From assembly GCF_003001815.1 (NCBI RefSeq), contig NZ_PVMZ01000028.1:53795-117794 (forward strand): DNA of 64,000 bases, read 5' to 3'. Positions 7,501 through 16,168 of this stretch are shown in pieces; the stretch's first letter is position 1; each line of letters starts with the position of its first letter. The position numbers and the translations under genes are program-made. Source of the stretch: Actinoplanes italicus (lineage in GTDB: Bacteria > Actinomycetota > Actinomycetes > Mycobacteriales > Micromonosporaceae). The notes below the pieces were generated by a model. The model ran no database searches. It was not told where the DNA came from and worked only from the letters and a program-made list of their open reading frames with translations.

Positions 7501-9864
7501 GTGATCCGTGAACGGGCTTACCCCGTCGACCCCTGGCACATCCGGGAGACCCGCCTGGACCTGGACCTGCTGGCCCAGTCCGAGTCGGTGTTCGCGCTCT
7601 CCAACGGCCACATCGGGATACGCGGGAACCTGGACGAGGGCGAGCCGCACGGCCTGCCGGGCAGCTACCTGAACTCGTTCTACGAGCTGCGGCCGTTGCC
7701 GCACGCCGAGGCGGGATACGGCTTCCCCGAGTCCGGCCAGACCATGGTCAACGTCACCAACGCCAAGCTGATGCGTCTGCTCGTCAACGACGAGCCCTTC
7801 GACGTGCGGTACGGCGAATTGCGATCCCACGAGCGCTGCCTCGACCTGCGGGCCGGCACGCTGGAGCGGGTCGTCGAGTGGGTGTCACCGTCGGGTCAGG
7901 GCGTCCGGGTACGCACCGTGCGGCTGGTCTCGTTCACCCAGCGTGCGATCGTGGCGTTCCTCTACGAGGTGGAGCCACTGGACACCTCCGCCCGGCTGAT
8001 CCTGCAGTCCGAGCTGGTGGCCAACGAGCAGCTGCCGCCGATGAGCAAGGACCCGCGGGTGGCCGCGGTGCTGGACCGTCCGCTGCAGGGCGAGGAGATG
8101 CTGGAGCAGCGCACCGGCGGCATCCTGGTCCACCGCACCAAGGCCAGCGACCTGCGGATGGCCGCGGCCATGGAGCACTCGGCGGAGACGCCGGGCCGGC
8201 ACGCCATCACCACCGAGGGCCACCCCGACTGGCTGCGTACGACGGTCGCCTGCCGCCTGGAGCCGGGTCAGAAGCTGCGGGTCGTGAAGCTGGCGGCGTA
8301 CGGCTGGTCCAGCATGCGCTCGCTGCCCGCCCTGCGCGACCAGGTCGGCGCTGCGCTGGCCAGTGCCCGCCTGGACGGCTGGGAGGGTCTGGTCCAGCAG
8401 CAGCGGGACTACCTGGACGCGTTCTGGGACCACTCCGACGTCAAGGTCGAGGGCGACCCCGAGGTGCAGCAGGCGGTCCGTTTCGGGCTCTTCCACACGC
8501 TGCAGGCCGGTGCGCGGGCCGAGCAGCGCCCGATCGGCTCCAAAGGCCTCACCGGGCCCGGGTACGACGGACACACGTTCTGGGACGCCGAGACTTTCGT
8601 GCTGCCCGCTCTGACGTACACGCAGCCCTCCGCGGCGGCCGACGTGCTGCGCTGGCGGCACTCGACCCTGGACCTGGCCCGGGAGCGGGCACAGACGCTC
8701 GGCCTGCAGGGCGCCGCGTTCCCGTGGCGGACCATCCGTGGGCAGGAGTGTTCCGGCTACTGGCCGGCCGGCACGGCGGGCTTCCACATCGCCGCCGACA
8801 TCGCCGACGCGGTCCGCCGGTACGTGCAGGCCACCGGCGACTACGACTTCGAGCGTGAGGTCGGCCTGGAGCTGCTGGTGGAGACCGCGCGGCTGTGGCG
8901 CTCGCTGGGGCACCACGACCGGCACGGGCGCTTCCACATCGACGGTGTCACGGGGCCGGACGAGTACACGGCCGTGGTGAACGACAACATCTACACCAAC
9001 CTGATGGCCCAGCAGAACCTGATGACCGCGGTCGACGCCTGCAAACGGCACCCCGACCTGGCCCGCAAGCTGGGTGTGGACGACGAGGAGACGGCCTCGT
9101 GGCGGGACGCGGCCGCGGCCGTGCACATCCCGTACGACAAGGAGCTCGGCGTCCACCAGCAATGTGAGGGCTTCACCCGGCTTCAGGAGTGGGACTTCGA
9201 GAACACCCCGCCCGAGGGGTACCCGCTGCTGCTGAACTTCCCGTACTTCGACCTGTACCGCAAGCAGGTCATCAAGCAGGCCGACCTGGTCATGGCGATG
9301 TACATCCGGGGTGACGCGTTCACGCCGGAGGAGAAGGCGCGCAACTTCGCCTACTACGACGCCCGGACCGTACGGGACTCGTCGCTCTCCGCCTGTATCC
9401 AGGCCGTTCTCGCGGCCGAGACGGGGCATCTCGAGCTGGCCCACGACTATCTGGGCGAGGCCGCCCTGATGGACCTGCACGATCTGCACCAGAACGCCCG
9501 GGACGGCGTGCACGTCGCGTCCCTGGCCGGCACCTGGATCTCGCTGGTCGCCGGGCTCGGCGGCATGCGCGACTTCAACGGGCAGCTGAGCTTCGCCCCG
9601 CGCCTGCCCAGCCGGATCAACAACCTGGAGTTCTCGCTGCTCTGGCGTGGCCTGCGGCTGCGGGTGAACGTGACCTCCGACGAGGTCACCTACTCCCTGC
9701 GTAACGGTGGCGGTCAGGCCCGGCTCACCCTGCTGCACCACGGCAAGGAGCTGGAGGTGACCCAGGTCCGTCCGGTGACCATGGCGATCCCGGCGGCGGT
9801 GCCGGCCGGCCCGGCGCCGTCCCAGCCGCACGGACGGGCCCCGGTCCGTCGCGCGGTGCACTGA
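7501..9864 (+). CDS. Glycoside hydrolase family 65 disaccharide phosphorylase
   Basis: The 787-residue protein has the GH65 layout: an N-terminal beta-sandwich (about 1-280), a linker, an (alpha/alpha)6 catalytic barrel and a small C-terminal domain. The catalytic acid is Glu488 in VTGPDEYTAVVNDNIYTN, the family's GP(D/N)EY motif. GH65 enzymes phosphorolyse maltose, trehalose, kojibiose or nigerose to glucose and beta-glucose 1-phosphate. The exact sugar cannot be read from sequence alone. The partner pgmB lies immediately upstream. The GTG start with GAGAGG upstream is preferred over longer open frames into pgmB. The last 30 residues are proline/alanine-rich. Confidence 0.88.
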   Translation: MIRERAYPVDPWHIRETRLDLDLLAQSESVFALSNGHIGIRGNLDEGEPHGLPGSYLNSFYELRPLPHAEAGYGFPESGQTMVNVTNAKLMRLLVNDEPFDVRYGELRSHERCLDLRAGTLERVVEWVSPSGQGVRVRTVRLVSFTQRAIVAFLYEVEPLDTSARLILQSELVANEQLPPMSKDPRVAAVLDRPLQGEEMLEQRTGGILVHRTKASDLRMAAAMEHSAETPGRHAITTEGHPDWLRTTVACRLEPGQKLRVVKLAAYGWSSMRSLPALRDQVGAALASARLDGWEGLVQQQRDYLDAFWDHSDVKVEGDPEVQQAVRFGLFHTLQAGARAEQRPIGSKGLTGPGYDGHTFWDAETFVLPALTYTQPSAAADVLRWRHSTLDLARERAQTLGLQGAAFPWRTIRGQECSGYWPAGTAGFHIAADIADAVRRYVQATGDYDFEREVGLELLVETARLWRSLGHHDRHGRFHIDGVTGPDEYTAVVNDNIYTNLMAQQNLMTAVDACKRHPDLARKLGVDDEETASWRDAAAAVHIPYDKELGVHQQCEGFTRLQEWDFENTPPEGYPLLLNFPYFDLYRKQVIKQADLVMAMYIRGDAFTPEEKARNFAYYDARTVRDSSLSACIQAVLAAETGHLELAHDYLGEAALMDLHDLHQNARDGVHVASLAGTWISLVAGLGGMRDFNGQLSFAPRLPSRINNLEFSLLWRGLRLRVNVTSDEVTYSLRNGGGQARLTLLHHGKELEVTQVRPVTMAIPAAVPAGPAPSQPHGRAPVRRAVH

Positions 9865-9875
9865 CCGACACGGCA

Positions 9876-9917
9876 ACGAGAACGGCCCCCGCCCAGCAGG
9901 GCGGGGGCCGTTCTCGT
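9876..9917. terminator. Bidirectional terminator between convergent genes
   Basis: Arms 9876-9894 and 9899-9917 form a perfect 19-bp stem with a 4-nt loop, placed 12 bases after the GH65 stop and 12 bases after the end of the convergent gene at 9929. It can serve both transcripts. Confidence 0.9.
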
Positions 9918-9928
9918 CGTGTGTGGCG

Positions 9929-10951
9929 CTAAAGCATCGAGACGTGTACGTGGTCAGTGTGCGCACTGGCCCCGTGGTAGTCGCTCCACCCGTTTGCCGG
10001 GAACCAGATCTTCCTGTTCCAGATGACGTAGTAGATGCCGAGTTTGTCGCCGTTACGGACCAGGAACGCCATCAAGTCGTTGCCGTACTTGAATTCCTTG
10101 TCCGTGTCGTAGGAGGAGAATCCGCTCTTCTGCAGGGACCAGTCGCAGGCCCGTCCCTTGGGATGTTCATACGGCCCACCGGTGCGGTGGCAGCCCACGA
10201 ACATGTTGAAGCCGGCCTTCTTGGTCTCCTTGTACATGTGCAGAGTGCGCTTGGTCACACAGCCGTTCGTGGTCGGGTCTTTCTCGGTGCAACCCTCGGA
10301 CGAGAAGCCGCCACTGGAATTGCGCGGCGCAGGAGCGGCGTCCGGCGAGTCGGCGACCACGAAGCCCTTGGTGACACCCTTGCCGCCGACCAGCGCGAAT
10401 GCGTCCGCGGCCTGGTCCTTCTGCTTCTTCATCAGAGCGGCGTCCTGCTGCTGCTGCTTGACCTCGGCGTCGAGACGCTTCTTGCTCTCGGTGATCGTCC
10501 GGACGGCCTCGTTCAGCTCGTGGAGCTTGGCGTCGTGCAGCCGGTTGATCTCCTCCAGCGAGACGGCCTTCTCCATGAAGTTGCCCGAGGAGGAGGACTT
10601 CAGCAGGTAGCTGACGGTGCTGAGGTTGCCCGTCATGTACTGCTCTTTGGCGATCCTGTCGACCTCGGGAAGCAGCGCGGTGCGACGGGCCTCGGCCTGC
10701 TTGATCTGGTTGGCCAGCTGAGCCTGCACCTTGGTGGACTTGTCCACGGCAGCCTTGGCGGCCACATAGCGCCGGTTTGTGGATTCGATCACATCGGAGA
10801 GAAGAGCGTCCTCGTCCTGCTCCTGCTCTTGAGCAGTGGACGAGGAACCGCCGGGCTCGGCCGAGGCCGGAGACGAGGGCGCCATGACCAACATGGCGGC
10901 CGCCAGCGGTGCCAGGGCGAGTATCAGCCACCGGCGGGGACTTGCTGTCAT
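9929..10951 (-). CDS. Secreted coiled-coil protein with LAS-type metallopeptidase-like C-terminal domain
   Basis: The 340-residue product starts at ATG after AAGGAA and has a signal peptide (about 1-32, ending ASAEPG). A long coiled coil spans about residues 40-190. A C-terminal domain of about 120 residues follows a Cys pair. That domain carries HPKGRACDW and HTDHVHV, an H-x3-G-x3-D plus H-x-H pattern like the zinc ligands of LAS/M15 peptidoglycan peptidases. I infer a cell-wall hydrolase or binding protein. A paralogue lies divergently at 11519-12547, about 570 bases away. Both genes follow c-di-AMP riboswitches, a common arrangement for actinobacterial wall hydrolases. Confidence 0.8.
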   Translation of the reverse strand: MTASPRRWLILALAPLAAAMLVMAPSSPASAEPGGSSSTAQEQEQDEDALLSDVIESTNRRYVAAKAAVDKSTKVQAQLANQIKQAEARRTALLPEVDRIAKEQYMTGNLSTVSYLLKSSSSGNFMEKAVSLEEINRLHDAKLHELNEAVRTITESKKRLDAEVKQQQQDAALMKKQKDQAADAFALVGGKGVTKGFVVADSPDAAPAPRNSSGGFSSEGCTEKDPTTNGCVTKRTLHMYKETKKAGFNMFVGCHRTGGPYEHPKGRACDWSLQKSGFSSYDTDKEFKYGNDLMAFLVRNGDKLGIYYVIWNRKIWFPANGWSDYHGASAHTDHVHVSML

Positions 10952-10970
10952 CAACAGTTCCTTCCGTGTC

Positions 10971-11085
10971 ACCGCCGACCGAGTTAGCTGACGGGTTCGG
11001 GACGGAAGCAATCCCTACCGCAAACTGCGGATACACCCCAGTGACCTGGTTCCCCGGCTCGTCTTTCGACGATTGGGCGGCGGCC
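10971..11085 (-). promoter_or_regulatory. c-di-AMP riboswitch (ydaO-yuaA type), minus strand
   Basis: Read on the minus strand, the leader contains the conserved blocks CGGGGAACCAG, GGGGTGTATCCGC, GGTAGGG and CCGAACCCGTCAGCTAAC in order, as in ydaO-yuaA riboswitches. P1 can form between GCCGCC at the 5' end and GGCGGT at the 3' end. It ends about 10 bases before the ribosome binding site of the gene at 9929-10951. In actinobacteria this class usually turns off resuscitation-factor and NlpC/P60-type wall enzymes when c-di-AMP is high; that is family knowledge. Confidence 0.88.
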
Positions 11086-11366
11086 TGCCGGCAACTCGGG
11101 GGCGGTGCCGTCCTGGCAGGACCGGCGGTCAGCTTACCTGAGATATCGCCATGGATCAGACCCGAGGAACGGCGAATAGTGTTACCGATCAACGACTATC
11201 CGTAATTCCGTCACCGTTCGTGTCGAGGCAATCGCGAGGCGTGCGAGAACTGTCGATCTGTCGATCGAATGGGTATGGTCGGTGCGGTTCCCGTACGGGA
11301 GCCGCCGCCTAATCGCCTTAATGGCGAGCCGGGGATCCACTTATGCGACTTGTTCACGACGGCGAA

Positions 11367-11501
11367 GGCCGCCGTAGTTATCTCACCGAGAGCGAGCCTC
11401 GAGGTGGGCCGTGAACAAGCTGCAATCCTCGGGGTGAATCCGCGCTTCAGCGGTAGGGATTTCCTTCGTCCCGAACCCGTCAGCTAACCCGGCCGGCGGC
11501 C
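11367..11501 (+). promoter_or_regulatory. c-di-AMP riboswitch (ydaO-yuaA type), plus strand
   Basis: The plus-strand leader of the second paralogue has GGGGTGAATCCGC, GGTAGGG and CCGAACCCGTCAGCTAACCC in the same order and spacing as its partner at 10971-11085. GGCCGCCG (11367-11374) can pair with CGGCGGCC (11494-11501) as P1. The GGGGAACCA block is less conserved here (GTGGGCCGTGAACAAG). The ribosome binding site GGAAGG at 11505 follows directly. Confidence 0.85.
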
Positions 11502-11518
11502 GACGGAAGGAAATGCCT

Positions 11519-12547
11519 GTGCAGCAGAACACTGCGCGGCGATTAGCGGCGTTGCTGGCGCTGCTCGTCGCCGCGTGCGGACTGGCCGTCGCCCCGACGC
11601 CGGCCACCGCGGCCCCCCGGCTGCTCGCCGCTCCCGGCGACTCCGGTGACGACGGTGAGGGCGGATCCGCGTCACTGATCGACAAACTCGAGAAGGCCTC
11701 CAAGGGTTTCGTCGAGGCCAAGGCCAAGCTGAAGACGTCCAAGGAGCAGCAGGCCAAGCTGGACGCCGAGCTCAAGCGGCTGGACTCCACCCTGGGGCCG
11801 CAGCAGAAGGTGCTCGACGAGATGGCGGCCCAGGCGTACGCCACCGGCCGGGCCGGCCCGATGGCCGCTCTGATCACTTCGAGCAGCCCCGAGGGCTTCC
11901 TGGGCAAGGCGGAGACGCTGGCGGTCGTCGCGGCCGACCAGAACCGGGCGATCCAGGACCTCAAGACCACCCGCGAGACCCAGCAGAAGGCCAAGACCGC
12001 CATCGACATCGCCATCAAGGACCAGCAGAAGCAGGTCACCGTGATGGCGAAGCAGAAGCAGCAGGCCGAGGCCGCGCTGAAGGCGGCGAACCAGGGCAAC
12101 GACGCCAGCTCGTCGTCCGACGGCGGCAGCAGCGACGACGCGGCGCCGGGTCCCACCGGCGGCAGTTGCAGCCAGACCGACCCGACCGGCACGGGCGGCT
12201 GCGTCACACCGACCCTCCTGCACGCCTACAAGGAGGCCCGGGCCGACGGGTTCACCCGGTTCACCAAGTGCTGGCGTGAGCAGAACAGCGGTGAGCACCC
12301 CAAGGGTCGCGCCTGTGACTTCTCCAGCGAGAAGGGGACCTTCGGCGGTGACGCCACGGGAGCCGACAAGACCTACGGCGACAACCTGGCGAACTACTTC
12401 ATCAACAACGCCGACGATCTCAACGTGCTCTACGTGATCTGGTACCGCCGGATCTGGCTACCGAGCAGTGGCTGGAAGTCGTACAGCGGGGCGGGCGGAG
12501 ACCCGTCCAGCGACCACACCAACCACGTGCATCTCTCGGTCAACTGA
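11519..12547 (+). CDS. Secreted coiled-coil protein with LAS-type metallopeptidase-like C-terminal domain (paralogue)
   Basis: The 342-residue product has a signal peptide (about 1-32, ending PATAAP), a coiled coil at about residues 45-195, a Ser/Asp/Gly linker, then the same C-terminal domain as its divergent neighbour. Key motifs are HPKGRACDF and HTNHVHLS with a conserved VIWYRRIW segment. The GTG at 11519 is 8 bases from GGAAGG; an ATG at 11513 is only 2 bases away and less likely. The role is probably peptidoglycan remodelling controlled by c-di-AMP, by inference from the riboswitch. One predicted zinc-site residue differs (DHVH becomes NHVH). Confidence 0.8.
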   Translation: MQQNTARRLAALLALLVAACGLAVAPTPATAAPRLLAAPGDSGDDGEGGSASLIDKLEKASKGFVEAKAKLKTSKEQQAKLDAELKRLDSTLGPQQKVLDEMAAQAYATGRAGPMAALITSSSPEGFLGKAETLAVVAADQNRAIQDLKTTRETQQKAKTAIDIAIKDQQKQVTVMAKQKQQAEAALKAANQGNDASSSSDGGSSDDAAPGPTGGSCSQTDPTGTGGCVTPTLLHAYKEARADGFTRFTKCWREQNSGEHPKGRACDFSSEKGTFGGDATGADKTYGDNLANYFINNADDLNVLYVIWYRRIWLPSSGWKSYSGAGGDPSSDHTNHVHLSVN

Positions 12548-12550
12548 CGC

Positions 12551-12590
12551 AGAAGGGCTGTCACGCACCATGGTGTGTGACAGCCCTTCT
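12551..12590. terminator. Bidirectional terminator hairpin
   Basis: The 20-bp arms agaagggctgtcacgcacca and tggtgtgtgacagcccttct pair with one mismatch. They lie between the convergent wall-protein gene and the exporter ATPase gene. Confidence 0.85.
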
Positions 12591-12600
12591 GGAAGAAGGC

Positions 12601-13371
12601 CTACCTGCGGGAGAAGGCCTCGTACTCCTTCATGACGTCGCCGGTCGGGCCGTCGGCGCGGATCTCGCCGGCCTCCAGCCAGATGCACCGCTCACAGGTG
12701 TCCCGGATCGACTGCTCGCTGTGGCTGACCAGGAAGACCGTGCCGGCCTCGGCGCGCAGCTCACGGACGCGCTGCTCGCTGCGCTTGCGGAACTTGGCGT
12801 CACCGGTGGCCAGGGCCTCGTCGATCAGCAGCACGTCGTGCTTCTTCGCGGCGGCGATGGAGAACCGCAGCCGGGCCGACATACCGGACGAGTACGTACG
12901 CATGGGCAGACTCGAGAAGTCGCCCTTGTCGTTGATGCCGGAGAACTCGATGATGTCGTCCTTGCGGGCCTTCACCTCGGCCGGCGTCATGCCCATGGCG
13001 AGGCAGCCCAGCTCGACGTTGCGGTCGCCGGGAAGCTCGTTCATCAGGGCGGCGTTGACACCCAGCAGCGACGGCTGCCCGGCGGCGTAGATCGCGCCAC
13101 GGGACACCGGCAGGAGTCCGGCCACCGCGCGCAGCAGGGTGGACTTGCCGGAGCCGTTGGTGCCGATCAGACCGATCGCCTCGCCCTTGTAGGCCACGAA
13201 GCTGACACCCTTGACCGCGTGCACCTCGCGGATGTTCGCGTTCTTGCTGCGGGTGGTGAGCCGCTTGAAGCTGGCGAGCGGGCTCGAACTGGCCGAGCCG
13301 GCCTGGTGGATCTTGTAGATGATGTGGGCGTCGTCCGCGACGACGGTGGGGATGCGCTCGCTGTCAGCCAC
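12601..13371 (-). CDS. Polysaccharide ABC exporter ATPase (Wzt/TagH type)
   Basis: The 256-residue ATPase has Walker A GTNGSGKST at 70-78, signature YSSGMSARLRFSIA, Walker B VLLIDEAL and the switch His in FLVSHSEQS. The short N-terminal lead before the Walker region and the SSGM signature are typical of Wzt/TagH ATPases that export teichoic acid or O-polysaccharide. There is no C-terminal carbohydrate-binding domain. The GTG start overlaps the permease stop by 8 bases, so the two are translationally coupled. The probable job is export of a lipid-linked cell-surface polymer. Confidence 0.88.
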   Translation of the reverse strand: MADSERIPTVVADDAHIIYKIHQAGSASSSPLASFKRLTTRSKNANIREVHAVKGVSFVAYKGEAIGLIGTNGSGKSTLLRAVAGLLPVSRGAIYAAGQPSLLGVNAALMNELPGDRNVELGCLAMGMTPAEVKARKDDIIEFSGINDKGDFSSLPMRTYSSGMSARLRFSIAAAKKHDVLLIDEALATGDAKFRKRSEQRVRELRAEAGTVFLVSHSEQSIRDTCERCIWLEAGEIRADGPTGDVMKEYEAFSRR

Positions 13372-14260
13372 GGCCGTAACCCTTCTCTCCGCGCCAGAAG
13401 TAGACGTAGCCGCCGACGCCGACGGTGAGAGCCCAGATGGCCGCCTGGATCCACAGCACGGTGGGGCTGTTGGCCAGAGGCGCGCCCTCGATCAGCGCGT
13501 GCCGCATCAGCTCGATGAAGACCAGCATCGGGTTGGCCTCGACGACCTGCAGCTGCCAGCCGGACAGGACGTCGGCGAACTTGGTCACCGGGTAGAGGAC
13601 GGCCGAGCCGTACAGCCAGAACCGCATGATGAACGGGATGAGCTGCCGGATGTCGCGGTTCTTGGCGCCGTAGCGTGCCATGAACAGCCCCAGCCCGGTG
13701 TTGAAGACCGACTGCAGGAGCAGGGCCGGCAGTACGAGCAGCCACTCGAGGGTGAGCGGCTCGCCGGTGACCAGCACGATGCCCATCAGCACGACCAGGG
13801 CGACCACGAAGTTGCGGATCTCGACCAGTGCGGCTGACAGCGGCAGGCTGGCCCGCGGGAAGTGCAGCGCCCGGATCAGGCCCAGGTTGCCGACGATCGT
13901 GTTCTGACCGGTCTGGACCACCGACTGGGTGAACTGGAAGACGAAGACTCCGACGCACAGGTAGGCGATGAAGTTCGGCATGTTGCCGTGGGCCTTGAGC
14001 ACCACACCGAAGATCACGTAGTAGACCGCGGCGTTGATGATCGGCGTCAGCACCTGCCACACGGCGCCGAGCTTGGTGTTGCCGAGCGCGGAGGTCATCT
14101 TGGCGCTGGCGTGGGCTCCGATGAAGTGCCGGTACGCCCACAGCTGCCGGGTGTACTCCGGCAGGCTGGGGAGCCGTCCGGAGGCGCTCAAGCCGTTACG
14201 CCGGGCCAGCTCCTTGAGGGAGAGCCCGGCGTCGGCCGAGGCGACCGCCGTCTCTGTCAT
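13364..14260 (-). CDS. Polysaccharide ABC exporter permease (Wzm/TagG type, ABC-2)
   Basis: The 298-residue membrane protein has six predicted transmembrane segments and the ABC-2 fold: a helical N-terminal part (RQLWAYRHFIGAHASAK), the LGAVWQVLTP coupling helix and VYYVIFGVVLK. I use the ATG at 14260, preceded by CGGAG, because family members begin near MTET. An ATG at 14353 with GGGAG would add 31 residues. It pairs with the downstream ATPase. A TetR-family gene is divergent, 202 bases away, and may regulate it. Confidence 0.85.
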   Translation of the reverse strand: MTETAVASADAGLSLKELARRNGLSASGRLPSLPEYTRQLWAYRHFIGAHASAKMTSALGNTKLGAVWQVLTPIINAAVYYVIFGVVLKAHGNMPNFIAYLCVGVFVFQFTQSVVQTGQNTIVGNLGLIRALHFPRASLPLSAALVEIRNFVVALVVLMGIVLVTGEPLTLEWLLVLPALLLQSVFNTGLGLFMARYGAKNRDIRQLIPFIMRFWLYGSAVLYPVTKFADVLSGWQLQVVEANPMLVFIELMRHALIEGAPLANSPTVLWIQAAIWALTVGVGGYVYFWRGEKGYGRG

Positions 14261-14450
14261 GGGGTGGTGCTCCGATCTGGTCGGCCCTTCGGGCGCGGCG
14301 GGATCCGATGCCTGGTGCTCCGGCTCCTGGTAGAAGGACACAGGAAGCAGCATGACAGGCTCCCGGCCGTGCCGATGGAACGGGTTCGTATCGACGTTGC
14401 CGTGACGGTAGCTGACCAAACGGCGGAACGCAACCGTTACGTCGTAGCGC

Positions 14451-14462
14451 TATAGTGACTAT
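14451..14462 (+). promoter_or_regulatory. -10 box of leaderless tetR-family gene
   Basis: TATAGT at 14451-14456 lies exactly 6 nt before the GTG start at 14463 with no ribosome binding site, so transcription probably starts at the start codon. Confidence 0.6.
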
Positions 14463-15062
14463 GTGGCGACTATCAAGCGCGCACCTGCCGGAGCGGCGGT
14501 GCTCCGAGGCGACATCACCGTGGCGATCCGCAACGCGGTCATGAGCGAGCTGGCGGAGGTGGGTTACGGCAGGTTGTCCATCGAGGCGGTGGCCCGTCGT
14601 GCCGGCGTCGGCAAGACCGCGATCTACCGTCGGTGGAGCAACAAGCTCGAAATGGTAATGGAGATAATCTCGGATGTCGCTGAACGGAAGGTTCCACTTC
14701 CGGACACCGGGAGTTTCTCCGGCGACCTCGCGCTGCTACTGCTGATCGTAAGCACGGCACTCAAACACCGGATGGCCTCGCAGATCATCCCGGACCTGAT
14801 GGCTGAGGCCGCCCGCAACCCGCAGATCGCGGAGACGTTGCAGCGAGCCCTCCGGACCCACCAGCAGGCGGTCGGGGAGAAGCTGATCGGTCAGGCCGTG
14901 GCACGGGGCGAGCTGCCCGAGGGCACCGACCCCGACGTGGCGGTCGACCTGATCCTCGGCCCGCTCTACTGGCGCCTCGCGGTGGCCCGGCAGCCGATCG
15001 AGGACGACTACCTGGAGAAGTTCACCACGGCCGTCACCGCGGCGCTGCGGGCCACCGTCTGA
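14463..15062 (+). CDS. TetR-family transcriptional regulator
   Basis: The 199-residue protein has an N-terminal TetR DNA-binding domain, with the recognition helix region LSIEAVARRAGVGKTAIYRRW at residues 39-59, and a C-terminal helical ligand-binding domain (QQAVGEKLIGQAVARGELP, typical of TetR_C_11/16). It is divergent from the polysaccharide exporter operon, the usual arrangement for a repressor that controls its neighbour and itself. The ligand is unknown. The GTG start is leaderless. Confidence 0.88.
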   Translation: MATIKRAPAGAAVLRGDITVAIRNAVMSELAEVGYGRLSIEAVARRAGVGKTAIYRRWSNKLEMVMEIISDVAERKVPLPDTGSFSGDLALLLLIVSTALKHRMASQIIPDLMAEAARNPQIAETLQRALRTHQQAVGEKLIGQAVARGELPEGTDPDVAVDLILGPLYWRLAVARQPIEDDYLEKFTTAVTAALRATV

Positions 15063-15129
15063 CCTCCGCACCCGTACACGCACCGGTTCGCTCCCCTTTG
15101 CAACTCAGAAATCCAGAGGCGGCGGGCCG

Positions 15130-15552
15130 GTGGTGCCGACCGGAGAGGCCGACCCCCCGACCCCGCCGGAGCCGGAGACCATGGCCACCTCCTGTGAACA
15201 CCGCGTCGACTTCACCGTGCTCGACGCCGCCTCCATCCTCGCGATCGCCATGGGTGGCATCACGAGCTCGTACGCCGGGCCAGAGGATCTCCACCCGAGG
15301 GCGGTGACCGGCGCGGCCGTGATCGGCGCCTGGCGCAGCCAGGACGGCGTGGTGAAACTGCAACTGCGAAGGGACGGGACGTACGCCGGTGAGGTGGCCG
15401 GGCGGCGCCGGGCGGCCCGCGGCACCTACCTGATCGAGGGGGAGTCCGTCATGCTGCGCGACGACTCCGGGCTGCAGACCGCCGTGCAGGTGCACGACGG
15501 CGAACTGGAGATGGCCGGGCACCGGCTGCGGCCGACCGCCGCGGTGAACTAA
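15130..15552 (+). CDS. Conserved hypothetical protein, Atu4866-like C-terminal domain
   Basis: This frame encodes up to 140 residues. The part after residue 60 forms a small beta-rich domain with VIGAWRSQDGVVKLQLRRDG and RGTYLIEG followed by DDSGL. This G-W-x-dG...Y...GrY...d-d-tG pattern resembles Atu4866-domain proteins, which are small beta-barrels of unknown role. The first 15 residues are proline-rich; an internal ATG at 15181 may be the real start. No ribosome binding site decides between them. The lipoprotein gene follows after 51 bases. Confidence 0.6.
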   Translation: MVPTGEADPPTPPEPETMATSCEHRVDFTVLDAASILAIAMGGITSSYAGPEDLHPRAVTGAAVIGAWRSQDGVVKLQLRRDGTYAGEVAGRRRAARGTYLIEGESVMLRDDSGLQTAVQVHDGELEMAGHRLRPTAAVN

Positions 15553-15603
15553 GGAACCGCCTCCTCGGTCCGATCGGTAGGGGACACCGAACCGGGGGGA
15601 CGT

Positions 15604-16164
15604 ATGCGGCACACCAGGATCGCGATCGCGCTGGCGACGGCTTCGCTGGCGCTCGGCGGCTGCGCGGCGCTCGGGCTCGACGAGTCGACGGCCGGTGACT
15701 CCGCGACGGCGGCCGAGGGTAAGCAGTGGCTCGTCGTGGACGCGGGCAAGGCGACACCGTCACCGGGCGAGACGACCGGCAAGGCGATCGCGACTCCCGA
15801 GGTGTCGCTGTCCCTGCCTGCTCCGGACCCGAGCTGTACGAAGCTCTGGCCGCGCACCGAGCCGGTGATGATCCCGGTCGAGGTGACGCCGGGAGCAGGC
15901 TCGCTCGCCGTCGAGTGGCCGACCCAGGGCCTCTCCGACTACAAGATCACGGCAGTGCTCCAGGACCTGGTCGTCGGTGCGCAGCCGGAGCCGGTGTGGA
16001 TCCCGGTGCCGCCCGGCAAGGGATGCTCGGTGAGCACCACGATCAGCGGGTTGATCCCGGGCGAGGCCTACATCGTCTGGCTGGACGCGCCGAACACCGG
16101 CCGTGAGGTGGACGGCACCCGCCGTCTGTACAGCGGCCGCTCGGGTGTGGTGTACCCGCAGTAG
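15604..16164 (+). CDS. Secreted lipoprotein, hypothetical
   Basis: The 186-residue product starts at ATG after GGGGGGA. It has a lipoprotein signal peptide with lipobox LGGC (Cys20), so it is predicted to be anchored to the outer face of the membrane. After a Thr/Pro-rich linker, the region 85-186 is strand-rich (VEWPTQGLSDYKITAVLQD, GLIPGEAYIVWLDAP) and resembles a fibronectin type III-like fold; the GLxPGxxY element supports this. No enzymatic motif is visible. Confidence 0.8.
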   Translation: MRHTRIAIALATASLALGGCAALGLDESTAGDSATAAEGKQWLVVDAGKATPSPGETTGKAIATPEVSLSLPAPDPSCTKLWPRTEPVMIPVEVTPGAGSLAVEWPTQGLSDYKITAVLQDLVVGAQPEPVWIPVPPGKGCSVSTTISGLIPGEAYIVWLDAPNTGREVDGTRRLYSGRSGVVYPQ

Positions 16165-16168
16165 GCGG

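Noticed and set aside
7878..8858. 326-codon frame inside the GH65 gene
   Set aside because: Out-of-frame shadow of the GH65 gene, rich in Arg, Gly and Pro as expected for high-GC DNA.
14400..14462. TetR operator between tetR and the exporter operon
   Set aside because: I could not find a convincing inverted repeat of operator length, although regulation of the neighbour is plausible.
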